The notes below the pieces were generated by a model. That model saw nothing but the letters and a program-made list of their open reading frames with translations, did no database searches and was not told the origin of the DNA. Source: DATEEW01 sp035273665 (GTDB lineage: Bacteria > Pseudomonadota > Gammaproteobacteria > Burkholderiales > SG8-39). From it: 19,317 nt of DNA. Shown here in pieces: positions 6,274 through 13,281 of the stretch; within the stretch, counting starts at the first letter, position 1; the number at the start of each line of letters is the position of its first letter. Location: NCBI GenBank assembly GCA_035273665.1, contig DATEOW010000017.1, positions 1-19,317 on the forward strand, read 5' to 3'. The position numbers and the translations under genes were made by a program.

Positions 6274-8676
6274 ATGAAATTCGCTATGCATGCAATTTTG
6301 AGCTTCGTCTTGTTCGGCGTATCGAGCTTGGCCTCCGCTCAAGCCACAGGTCCGTACGCCAACCGGGATATCGATGTGCAGATCCGCCGGACGAGCTACG
6401 GCATTCCACACATCAAGGCGAACAACTATGTGAGCTTGGGTTACGGCATCGCCTACGCCTATGCCGAGGACAATCTCTGCCTCATGGCGGATCGTTTTTT
6501 AACCGCTCGCGGCGAACGATCTTTATATCTCGGGCCGAGCGCACAAGTTTTTGTAGGACTCGAGCCGGTCGGCAATTTCGAGGCGGACGTTTATGTTCGA
6601 GGCTACTTCGATGACGCGTCGATCGCGCAACAATTCGGAAAAATCTCGGGAGAAGCGCAGCAGCTGATCGCCGGTTATGTGCGGGGCTATAACCGGTATC
6701 TCGCAGATACACCGGCTTCTTCCTTGCCGGCCGAGTGCGCCGGTGCGCCTTGGGTGCGTCCGATCACCACGCAGGACATGTATCGCAATCTCCTGCTTGG
6801 AGCCACCTTGGCCAGCGGCGTGCCCTTCGTTCAAGGGATCGCTTTCGCCGCCCCGCCCGGCGGCGCTGCGGCGGCGAATGCCGGCAACGCATCGCTGCCC
6901 CTCGCCAATTTGCCGGGCCACCGATCCACTTTCTTGGGCAGCAATGCAGTCGCGATCGGCAGCCAAGCGTCCGAGAATGGCAGCGGCGTGTTATTAGGCA
7001 ATCCGCATTTCCCCTGGGATGGGCCGTTACGCTTCTACCAGATGCATCTCACCATCCCCAACAAGTTAAACGTGATGGGCGCGGCGCTTCCTGGTTTCCC
7101 CATGGTGCAGGTTGGCTTCAACGAAACACTCGCGTGGTCCCACACGATCTCTACCGGCGTGCGTTTCACGCTCTATGAATTGACGTTAAAGCCGGGCGAG
7201 CCGACGACCTATGTGTACGAGGGTCAAGAGCGCGCGATGCAGCCGCGTGTGGTGGCGGTGCCCATTGGTTTGCCCGGTGGCGGAATGGTCCAGCAAAACG
7301 TGACGCTCTATCGCTCGCATTTCGGCGCCATGGTGATCAATCCACCGGCGGGACTCCAATGGTCCGAGAGCAAGGCCTATGCAATTCGAGATGCCAACAT
7401 CGACAACGTCCGCATGATCGATCAATGGATTGGGATGGCGCGTGCGGGCGGCGTTCCCACCTTGAAGACGGCGCTTGAAGATGAGCTTGGTCTGCCCTGG
7501 GTCAATACTGTCGCTGCGGATGACAAGGGTCGTGTTTTGTACGCCGACATTTCCGTCAAGCCGAACGTCACGCAGGCGCAGTTCAATGCATGCTTGCAAG
7601 GACCCTTCGGGCAAGCGTTATTCCAAAATGCCGGCCTTGTCCTCCTCGACGGGACGCGCAGCGCTTGCGAGTGGAAGAAACGGAGCGGAGCGGCGCCGAA
7701 TACCTTGCCACCGAGCGCTTTGCCGTCGCTGGTTCGCCGTGACTTCGTGCAGAACTCCAACGATAGTTACTGGTTGTCCAACCCGGCGGCGCCTCTGACC
7801 GGCTTTTCACCGGTCGTGGGCGTAGCGGGAATACCGCAGAGCTTGCGCACGCGTGTGGGGCTGATTCAAATTGCCGATCGCTTCAGTAATGCGGACGGGC
7901 TCGGCGGAAGTAAGTTCAGCGACCTGCACTTGCAGCAAATTCTTTTCGGCAACCGGAATCACGCCGCCGAACTGACGGTTGATGCCTTCGTGCCTGTGTG
8001 TCAGGCAAATCCGCTCGTCACCGTGGATGGCACGACCGTGAATATCGGACCTGCCTGCGCCGTATTGGCTGCCTGGGATCGTCGCAACGATTCGAGTAGC
8101 GTCGGCGCGCACGTGTTTCGCGAATGGTGGTCGCGTATCGCAGTGATTCCCGGCGTCTTTGCCACACCGTTCAACCCGGCGGATCCGGTGCATACACCGC
8201 GCGATCTGAACGTCGCCAACAACGCCATCCGGACTGCGTTGCTGCAGAGCTTCGCGCGCGGTGTGCGGATTCTTCAAGACAACGGTATTCCCATCGACGC
8301 GCCTTGGGGGCAATTGCATTATCGGTTTGCCGGAAGCCCGATTCCGCTGCATGGCGGCCCAAGCCTGGAAGGGGTTTACAACGCGGTGGATAGTTATCGC
8401 GCGCCCGATCCTGCCAACCCGGGCGGCGTGACGCCTTTCGGCTATGTGCCGGTGATCGGAGGCTCGAGCTACATCCAGACAGTCAGTTTTAATAACCGTG
8501 GACCGGTGGCGCACGCGATCTTGAGTTTTTCGCAATCCAGCCAGGCCGCATCGCCGCACTACGCCGATCAAACCGCCGCGCTCTTCAGTGCCGAGGAATG
8601 GCATCGTTTGCCCTTCAGCGAGGCGGACATCAAAGCGGATGCCGCTTATAGCGTGAAGCGCCTGCGGGAAAACTGA
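6274..8676 (+). CDS. Penicillin acylase family protein, PvdQ/acyl-homoserine-lactone acylase type
   Basis: An 800-residue N-terminal-nucleophile hydrolase. A signal peptide (about 1-22, ending SSLASAQA) sends it to the periplasm. The precursor should self-cleave before Ser223 (FLG|SNAVAIG), giving a small alpha chain and a large beta chain. Beta-chain hallmarks are in place: Ser-beta1 (223), His-beta23 (245, in GNPHFPW), FYQMHLTIP, MGAALPGFPMVQVGF, LAWSHT, and the Asn-containing QNSNDSYW at 493-500 for the oxyanion hole. This pattern matches PvdQ, QuiP and aculeacin-type acylases more than penicillin G acylase. The likely role is cleavage of long-chain N-acyl amides: AHL signal quenching, or deacylation of a peptide or siderophore precursor. 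No NRPS or luxR/luxI gene is in the window. It stands alone between two terminators. Confidence 0.95.
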   Translation: MKFAMHAILSFVLFGVSSLASAQATGPYANRDIDVQIRRTSYGIPHIKANNYVSLGYGIAYAYAEDNLCLMADRFLTARGERSLYLGPSAQVFVGLEPVGNFEADVYVRGYFDDASIAQQFGKISGEAQQLIAGYVRGYNRYLADTPASSLPAECAGAPWVRPITTQDMYRNLLLGATLASGVPFVQGIAFAAPPGGAAAANAGNASLPLANLPGHRSTFLGSNAVAIGSQASENGSGVLLGNPHFPWDGPLRFYQMHLTIPNKLNVMGAALPGFPMVQVGFNETLAWSHTISTGVRFTLYELTLKPGEPTTYVYEGQERAMQPRVVAVPIGLPGGGMVQQNVTLYRSHFGAMVINPPAGLQWSESKAYAIRDANIDNVRMIDQWIGMARAGGVPTLKTALEDELGLPWVNTVAADDKGRVLYADISVKPNVTQAQFNACLQGPFGQALFQNAGLVLLDGTRSACEWKKRSGAAPNTLPPSALPSLVRRDFVQNSNDSYWLSNPAAPLTGFSPVVGVAGIPQSLRTRVGLIQIADRFSNADGLGGSKFSDLHLQQILFGNRNHAAELTVDAFVPVCQANPLVTVDGTTVNIGPACAVLAAWDRRNDSSSVGAHVFREWWSRIAVIPGVFATPFNPADPVHTPRDLNVANNAIRTALLQSFARGVRILQDNGIPIDAPWGQLHYRFAGSPIPLHGGPSLEGVYNAVDSYRAPDPANPGGVTPFGYVPVIGGSSYIQTVSFNNRGPVAHAILSFSQSSQAASPHYADQTAALFSAEEWHRLPFSEADIKADAAYSVKRLREN

Positions 8677-8693
8677 AATTGACTTCGCGGAAT

Positions 8694-8720
8694 AAAAAGG
8701 CGGCCCATGGCCGCCTTTTT
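8694..8720. terminator. Bidirectional rho-independent terminator
   Basis: A perfect 7-bp stem GGCGGCC / GGCCGCC with a CAT loop, flanked by AAAAA on the left and TTTTT on the right, so it can work on both strands. It sits between two convergent genes: 17 bases after the acylase stop and a few bases before the stop codon of the minus-strand membrane gene. Confidence 0.93.
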
Positions 8721-8722
8721 AT

Positions 8723-9202
8723 TTACCCGCCGCGCTCGAAGCGCTGCTTCAGCGGATCGGTATAAGCCAAGGCGAGCGCCGCGCCATCGAAAAGCGTCGA
8801 AAGGATGTAAAGCTCATATTCGAAGGCGTAGTGGACCACTAGACCGCTGAACAGGTGATATAGGAAAGTGATCGCGTAGGTCCAAACGAACAGTGAGCGT
8901 CCCCAGCCTTTGAACAGAAAGAACCCAACCGCCGCGATGAGCCACATTGCAATGAACACGAAATAAATCAGGCCGGAAGGATCGAAAAACAGCGCCCCAT
9001 AGCCTTGCACCATATCGTGCATGGCTCGCGTGTCATCGGCGATGGGAAGGTCGATCCATTGCAACATCGTTGCGATCGCCCAGCAGACAGTCGAGGCGAC
9101 GACGAGAAAGCGAAAGAGACGAGCGGTAGCCGCCGAACCGAGCGGAACATTGGCGTCTTGCACGCTGGAACCCGGCGGTTGATAGGGATTGTCGTCCTGC
9201 AT
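8723..9202 (-). CDS. Four-helix membrane protein with NPYQPP N-terminus, function unknown
   Basis: 159 residues. The N-terminus is hydrophilic and carries NPYQPP, a motif that recurs at the start of many uncharacterised bacterial membrane proteins. Four hydrophobic segments follow (about 28-47, 75-98, 100-120 and 130-148), with Arg/Lys-rich loops (FKGWGRS) and a charged tail (DPLKQRFERGG). The ATG at 9202 overlaps the stop of the upstream DCC gene (TGATG), which decides the start over a TTG six bases earlier. It is last in the overlapping M23/macro/DCC string and ends at the bidirectional terminator. I do not recognise a function. Confidence 0.85.
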   Translation of the reverse strand: MQDDNPYQPPGSSVQDANVPLGSAATARLFRFLVVASTVCWAIATMLQWIDLPIADDTRAMHDMVQGYGALFFDPSGLIYFVFIAMWLIAAVGFFLFKGWGRSLFVWTYAITFLYHLFSGLVVHYAFEYELYILSTLFDGAALALAYTDPLKQRFERGG

Positions 9203-9576
9203 CACCAATGACCTTTGCGTAGATTCCAGCGATAAAGAACGCGTGCAAAGACGTTATACGCCCACCGGCTCAATGTGCGAAGGATCGGCAGCCGGACTAT
9301 TTTTCCAAGCATGCGCTGGGTGGGCGTGCGGCTCCATAGGTCGGCGAATGCGTCTGCCCCGATTTTGATGGTCCCGGACTCATCGCGCACATACAGCTTT
9401 TCGCGAACCTCTTCCAGCGATGCGTCGACTTCTTTGACGGCTTCCGGATTGTTGTGTACGTCCACCCAGTCCACGTCTAAACCACAGGCCTCCATTTCGC
9501 CGCGCTGCGATGCGACGCCTGCGCGGCATACCGGACACGCGCTGTTGTAATAGACCTTGGGCTTGCCGTCGCTCAC
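9202..9576 (-). CDS. DCC family thiol-disulfide oxidoreductase-like protein (DUF393)
   Basis: 124 residues. The N-terminus VYYNSACPVCRAG holds the family's CxxC redox pair (Cys14, Cys17) after a first beta strand. Downstream features fit the DUF393 pattern: VDVHNNPEA, an LYVRDESGTIKIGADAF strand-turn, and a helical tail (RWAYNVFARVLYRW). Family members have a thioredoxin-like fold; physiological partners are mostly unknown. There is no signal peptide, so it is probably cytoplasmic or membrane-adjacent. The start is a GTG overlapping the macro-domain stop (GTGA), and the stop overlaps the next start (TGATG). Confidence 0.9.
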   Translation of the reverse strand: MSDGKPKVYYNSACPVCRAGVASQRGEMEACGLDVDWVDVHNNPEAVKEVDASLEEVREKLYVRDESGTIKIGADAFADLWSRTPTQRMLGKIVRLPILRTLSRWAYNVFARVLYRWNLRKGHW

Positions 9577-10085
9577 GCTTGATGGCGTTCGAGCAGCGAT
9601 TCGTAGCGCTCAAGATCCTCGCGCGAAAAACAACAGAAGCTCACTTTTTCGATGATGGGAAACTCGTCGAGTGATTCGCGAACGGTCGTTACCGCGATCT
9701 CTGCCGCAGCTGCGCCGGGATAACCGTAAACGCCGGTGCTGATGCAGGGAAAGGCGAGCGTCCGCAAATCGTGAGAGGCAGCAAGCGCCATCGAACGCCG
9801 ATAACACGAAGCCAGCAACTCCGGCTCGCCGTGGGCGCCGCCGCGCCACACCGGGCCTACAGTGTGAATCACATGCCTTGCAGCGAGGCGATGCCCTTTG
9901 GTGATCTTGGCGTCGCCAGTAGCACATCCGCCGAGCTGACGGCATTCCTGCAGCAGACCGGGACCAGCGGCGCGATGAATGGCCCCGTCAACGCCGCCAC
10001 CACCGAGCAGGGATGTGTTGGCGGCATTCACGATGGCATCGACCGGTAAGGTCGTGATATCCGCTTTTAGCGCTTGCAGTTTCAC
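9573..10085 (-). CDS. Macro domain protein, O-acetyl-ADP-ribose deacetylase (YmdB-like)
   Basis: 170 residues forming one complete macro domain. IVNAANTSLLGGGGVDGAIH holds the ADP-ribose-binding Asn20 and Asn23, the glycine loop, and Asp33, which corresponds to the catalytic Asp of E. coli YmdB. The second loop, CISTGVYGYP, binds the diphosphate. The expected activity is hydrolysis of O-acetyl-ADP-ribose or removal of ADP-ribose from a target. It is cytoplasmic. The start is a GTG overlapping the peptidase stop (GTGA), and its own stop overlaps the DCC gene start, so it is translated as part of a four-gene string. Confidence 0.95.
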   Translation of the reverse strand: MKLQALKADITTLPVDAIVNAANTSLLGGGGVDGAIHRAAGPGLLQECRQLGGCATGDAKITKGHRLAARHVIHTVGPVWRGGAHGEPELLASCYRRSMALAASHDLRTLAFPCISTGVYGYPGAAAAEIAVTTVRESLDEFPIIEKVSFCCFSREDLERYESLLERHQA

Positions 10086-10600
10086 GGCCGCAAATACGGA
10101 TAGGGGTTCGTTGCCTTACCCCGTAAGTAGATGCCGTAGTGTAAATGACAGGGGCCGCCGCGCGCATTCCCGGTATTGCCGACATAACCAAGCACTGATC
10201 CGGGCTGGACAACATCGCCCCGTTTGATGTCTGAGAAGCGGCTGAGATGCGCATAGTAGTGCCAGCTTCCGCCAGGCCCGAATACGCCTACGATCTGGCC
10301 GCCTAAATTGTTATCGCCGAGGCGGACCACCACGCCGCGTGTTGCGCTGAGCACTTCGCGGCCGCAGGGCGCGAAGATATCGACACCTTGATGTTTGCGA
10401 CCGCCACTGCGTGCGGCTTCCCAGCTATTCACGATGCGCAATGCCGAGATATCCTTCACGGGAATAGCCAAGGGAGGGTGCAACGTCTCGCGCCATAGCG
10501 ACCACATCGTGCGAGCACGACCGAGCGGTTCCTGGAATATCCACAACAAAACACCAAGAAAAAGAAGCCACAGGAAGATGGAGACGAACCGTTTCAACAT
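10082..10600 (-). CDS. M23 family metallopeptidase, membrane-anchored
   Basis: 172 residues from ATG 10600. One N-terminal anchor (about 5-23) is followed by a LytM/M23 domain. His70-x3-Asp74 (KHQGVDIF) and His152-x-His154 (CHLHYG) are the zinc and catalytic residues, with the middle WHYYAHL between them and the loop GYVGNTGNARG typical of active members. It likely cuts peptidoglycan cross-bridges in the periplasm or regulates an amidase. The start is uncertain: the frame stays open to a TTG at 10675, and no Shine-Dalgarno lies just before 10600. A strong AGGAG instead precedes an ATG at 10700 in another frame (see findings). Confidence 0.9.
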   Translation of the reverse strand: MLKRFVSIFLWLLFLGVLLWIFQEPLGRARTMWSLWRETLHPPLAIPVKDISALRIVNSWEAARSGGRKHQGVDIFAPCGREVLSATRGVVVRLGDNNLGGQIVGVFGPGGSWHYYAHLSRFSDIKRGDVVQPGSVLGYVGNTGNARGGPCHLHYGIYLRGKATNPYPYLRP

Positions 10601-10706
10601 TGTCTTGCGATAAGGAGCCGCGCGTGCCGCCCGATTGACGTAGCAAGCCTCGCGCCCCGCCGCGCTTGGGATCAAAGGCTCGCGAACCGCAATCCATCAT
10701 GCTCTC

Positions 10707-11033
10707 CTAATCGGAAACGCAGGCGTTCAGTTCTTGAACATATCGCTGGTTGTTTTGCCGGCACAAAGATTCCATCTCGGCAGGCGAGATGTGAGGATTG
10801 GCTGAGGTCTCCGGTGCGCCGACCACACAACCCATGCCCTCGATGATTCGGCCGCCAACGCTCCTGCATTGTTCTTCGGTCGGCGTCCTCGACGACCCGG
10901 CCGGCGCCGGGGTGCTTGAAGTCGTCTCGATGGATTCCGTTTCGATCGTTACTGCCGCTTGGCGTTCCTTTTTGTTGATGACGTACCATACCGCGCCGGC
11001 CGCGATCGCAATGATGACGATCCACTTGATCAT
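10707..11033 (-). CDS. Small single-helix membrane protein with Cys-containing periplasmic tail
   Basis: 108 residues, not recognised. The N-terminus (MIKWIVIIAIAAGAVWYVI) is an uncleaved membrane anchor followed by KKER. A Thr/Ser/Pro-rich linker (about 30-50) leads to a compact tail with four cysteines (EEQCRSVGG, GMGCVVG, SLCRQNN, LNACVSD) that could form two disulfides in the periplasm. ATG 11033 has a GGAG eight bases upstream. It lies 15 bases after the YjdF-like gene and probably shares its transcript. Confidence 0.8.
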   Translation of the reverse strand: MIKWIVIIAIAAGAVWYVINKKERQAAVTIETESIETTSSTPAPAGSSRTPTEEQCRSVGGRIIEGMGCVVGAPETSANPHISPAEMESLCRQNNQRYVQELNACVSD

Positions 11034-11048
11034 GTCGCTTCTCCGATC

Positions 11049-11492
11049 CTAATCCTGGTCCGCATGGGGTGTAGATTTGTTGAATATTGCAAGAAGGGAT
11101 AGCACCGCGACTGCGCCGAGCACCCCAGAGATCAGATCGCCCATCGTTTCCTCGAGCGGACCTTGAACATCCGTGCCGAGCAACTGATCCGAAGCAAACT
11201 CTCCGATTTCCCAAAACACCGCTGCGGCACACGCCAAACCAAAAGCGAAGATATGGGAGGCGATGGGGTGCAAGCGCGGCACGCTGAGGCGTATCGCTTC
11301 GAGCAGGAAAAAACCGGCGGCCGCGCCCCCGAGGAAATGATTCAGATTGTCGAGCGCGGCATGGTAGGGCGAACGGATCACGAAAGCATGAAAGATCAGC
11401 ACGAGCACCGGCGCCCAGGCGGCACGGCGCATCGTGCGGAAGAAAATATCAGTCAATTGAATCCGTTGTGCGAATGGAGAGGGATCAGCCAC
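11049..11492 (-). CDS. YjdF/DUF2238-like integral membrane protein
   Basis: 147 residues with four to five helices. Conserved-looking polar residues sit in or beside the membrane: LDNLNHFLGG near 47-56, FWEIGEF near 95-101, and ETMGDLISGVLGA near 119-131. This order (Asn/His helix, W-E-x-x-E helix, then a D-T/M-x-D-L helix) resembles the YjdF/DUF2238 family, whose function is unknown. The start is read as GTG at 11492 with a GAGG very close; Met21 is a possible later start. It is first in the minus-strand group and divergent from the sulfation cluster, with 110 bases between. Confidence 0.75.
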   Translation of the reverse strand: MADPSPFAQRIQLTDIFFRTMRRAAWAPVLVLIFHAFVIRSPYHAALDNLNHFLGGAAAGFFLLEAIRLSVPRLHPIASHIFAFGLACAAAVFWEIGEFASDQLLGTDVQGPLEETMGDLISGVLGAVAVLSLLAIFNKSTPHADQD

Positions 11493-11590
11493 GCCTCTTC
11501 GCGGCGCAGTCTATCGAAACTAGCTTACAATCTAAAATAAAAACCAACCGGCGTCGCCTAACAGCGACAGTCGCCAAACAAGATCGTCAG

Positions 11591-11596
11591 AGGAGG
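11591..11596 (+). promoter_or_regulatory. Perfect Shine-Dalgarno that sets a TTG start
   Basis: AGGAGG stands six bases before TTG 11603. No ATG or GTG follows at suitable distance in this frame, so the site decides the start of the small YIGPG protein. Upstream in the divergent gap, TACAAT (11526-11531) and TAAAAT (11533-11538) could serve as -10 boxes, but no matching -35 was found. Confidence 0.85.
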
Positions 11597-11602
11597 AGTT
11601 TC

Positions 11603-11809
11603 TTGAAACCCGTTCGTTCGGCAGCATTGCTGTTTCTCGCCCTGTGTTTACAAGCATCACCGGCCATGGCGTACATCGGACCCGGCTTGGGGACAGGAGC
11701 CATCGCAGCGGTTCTCGGCATCCTCGCGGGCGTATTGATGCTCATTGTCGGCGTGTTTTGGTATCCCATTAAGCGCCTGGTTAAAAAAATGAGATCGAAG
11801 GCGCAATGA
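11603..11809 (+). CDS. Small YIGPG membrane protein at the head of the sulfation cluster
   Basis: 68 residues from a TTG start. A signal peptide (cut predicted after SPAMA) leaves a mature N-terminus beginning YIGPGLGTG. One long Gly/Ala/Leu helix (about 30-55) and a basic cytoplasmic tail (YPIKRLVKKMRSKAQ) follow. The YIGPG-helix-WYPIKR arrangement recurs in small proteins I associate with bacterial polysaccharide or sulfatase/phosphatase gene neighbourhoods; the function is not established. It overlaps the sulfotransferase by four bases (ATGA), so the two are coupled. A role as a small subunit or chaperone of the membrane sulfotransferase is inference. Confidence 0.85.
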   Translation: MKPVRSAALLFLALCLQASPAMAYIGPGLGTGAIAAVLGILAGVLMLIVGVFWYPIKRLVKKMRSKAQ

Positions 11810-13281
11810 TCGGGGCGCTCCTTGCGTCCGTTCTCGTTACCTGCATTCTCGTCGAATTGATTTATAGGGCGGTCCGCCACCCCAAGCTGAAGCCTGCCTT
11901 GGCGTCGGTCCAGAATGGTTTCTCGCAGTTCCGCAAGGCGACGACGGATGACGAGCGGCAGCAATTGCTGCTTTCGGTCGGTAGCAAAACGCTTCTGCTC
12001 AGCACGGCGTTTCTCGGCGCTTGCATTTTGTTGTTCGTCATCGCCTTCGCGCCGATGCATTTTTTTGCATGGGATCATGCGAACGAAATCGTTTATCTCG
12101 GTTCTCTGACCGTTCTTTCGATTGTGTGGTTTTACATTCGCGCCAAATCCTTTCCGAGGAAGGGTGCGGGCGTGCAATCGGCCGGCACGCGCGACGGCAG
12201 CTACGGTTTTCTCGACCGCTGCCTGCATCACATGGCACTTGGATCGACGACCCTCCGCCGAGTTGCCTTCGACATGGAAAAGCTCGTCGAATTGCCGGAA
12301 AACGTGGGCGCCAAAGACAGTCCGGTGTATGTCTGTGGTCTCGCCCGCTCGGGGACCACCATGCTGTTGAGAATCCTCGACCAGTCCGCGGTCTTCCGCT
12401 CGCTGAGTTATCGCGACATGCCCTTCGTCATGGCGCCGAACTTATGGAAAAGAATTTCACGCTATGGCGAGCGGGAAGCCTCACTCGCGGAGCGCGCCCA
12501 CGGCGACGGTGTGTATGTGGGTTTCGACAGCCCGGAAGCATTCGAGGAAGTGTTCTGGCAAACCTTCGACCAACCCATCGATAGCGCGACGTGCTACGGG
12601 ATGCCTGCGCCAAGCGAAGAAACCTTGAATGCGTTCGCGGACTATCGCCGTCTAGTGGCGAATCCCAAGAGTGAACGCCGCAGTTCGGGCATTGAGCATC
12701 GCTATCTTTCCAAGAACAACAACAACCTCATCCGTTTACCCAGCCTGTGTGCGGAAGCGTCTGCGTCGGTGCTATTGGTTTATCGGGATCCCGTTGCCAC
12801 GGCTCGTTCACTTTATACACAGCATCAACGCTTCCTCGTCGCGCAGCGGGAAGATTCCTTTACGCTGAAATACATGAAATGGCTGGGTCATCACGAGTTC
12901 GGCTTAGGCCACAAGCCTTTTTGTTTCGCGGCTTCAGCAATGAACCCGACACTCACCCCGGATAGGCCGGACTACTGGCTGGATTATTGGAACGCCGTGC
13001 ATCGTTATATCTTGACGCACGATGAGCGCACGATCCATCTGGTTCACCACGATACGATGTGCGTCGAACCTCAAGCCTTCCTCGCTCGACTCTTTGCACT
13101 GCTCGATGTGAATATGGATGTCCCGGTCCTTGCCCAAGAGATCAGATCGCCGAAGCAGGCCAGTGCCAATCCCGATGAATTCTCGCCGGCCTTCGTGGGT
13201 GCTGCCTATCAAACCTATCGCTTGCTGCTTGAAAAAAGCAGCAACCTACTTGTTTCCCTCCATCGGGCGCAACCTTCATGA
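11806..13281 (+). CDS. Membrane-anchored PAPS-dependent sulfotransferase family protein
   Basis: 491 residues. Three N-terminal helices (about 3-20, 60-82 and 93-110) precede a soluble catalytic domain. The positive-inside rule (YRAVRHPKLK after helix 1, RAKSFPRKG after helix 3) places the catalytic domain in the cytoplasm, where PAPS is made. The 5'-phosphosulfate loop is CGLARSGTT (177-185) and the 3'-phosphate site is YRDPVATARSLY (326-337) with Arg327 and Ser335. The C-terminal part (YWLDYWNAVHRYI, LVHHDTMC) resembles bacterial sulfotransferase family 3 proteins. The acceptor is unknown; a membrane anchor favours a lipid or lipid-linked glycan. It overlaps the genes on both sides by four bases (ATGA). 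Confidence 0.9.
   Translation: MIGALLASVLVTCILVELIYRAVRHPKLKPALASVQNGFSQFRKATTDDERQQLLLSVGSKTLLLSTAFLGACILLFVIAFAPMHFFAWDHANEIVYLGSLTVLSIVWFYIRAKSFPRKGAGVQSAGTRDGSYGFLDRCLHHMALGSTTLRRVAFDMEKLVELPENVGAKDSPVYVCGLARSGTTMLLRILDQSAVFRSLSYRDMPFVMAPNLWKRISRYGEREASLAERAHGDGVYVGFDSPEAFEEVFWQTFDQPIDSATCYGMPAPSEETLNAFADYRRLVANPKSERRSSGIEHRYLSKNNNNLIRLPSLCAEASASVLLVYRDPVATARSLYTQHQRFLVAQREDSFTLKYMKWLGHHEFGLGHKPFCFAASAMNPTLTPDRPDYWLDYWNAVHRYILTHDERTIHLVHHDTMCVEPQAFLARLFALLDVNMDVPVLAQEIRSPKQASANPDEFSPAFVGAAYQTYRLLLEKSSNLLVSLHRAQPS

Noticed and set aside
7807..8604. 265-codon open frame antisense to the acylase
   Set aside because: The acylase frame is confirmed by catalytic motifs through this stretch; the antisense product has no membrane, signal or domain pattern.
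10425..10700. 91-codon minus-strand frame with a good ribosome site
   Set aside because: No recognisable domain and mostly overlapping the peptidase; kept only as a finding about the start region.
11468..11602. 45-codon upstream extension of the YIGPG protein to an ATG
   Set aside because: The added part is highly charged and would bury the signal peptide; the perfect AGGAGG before TTG 11603 argues for the short form.
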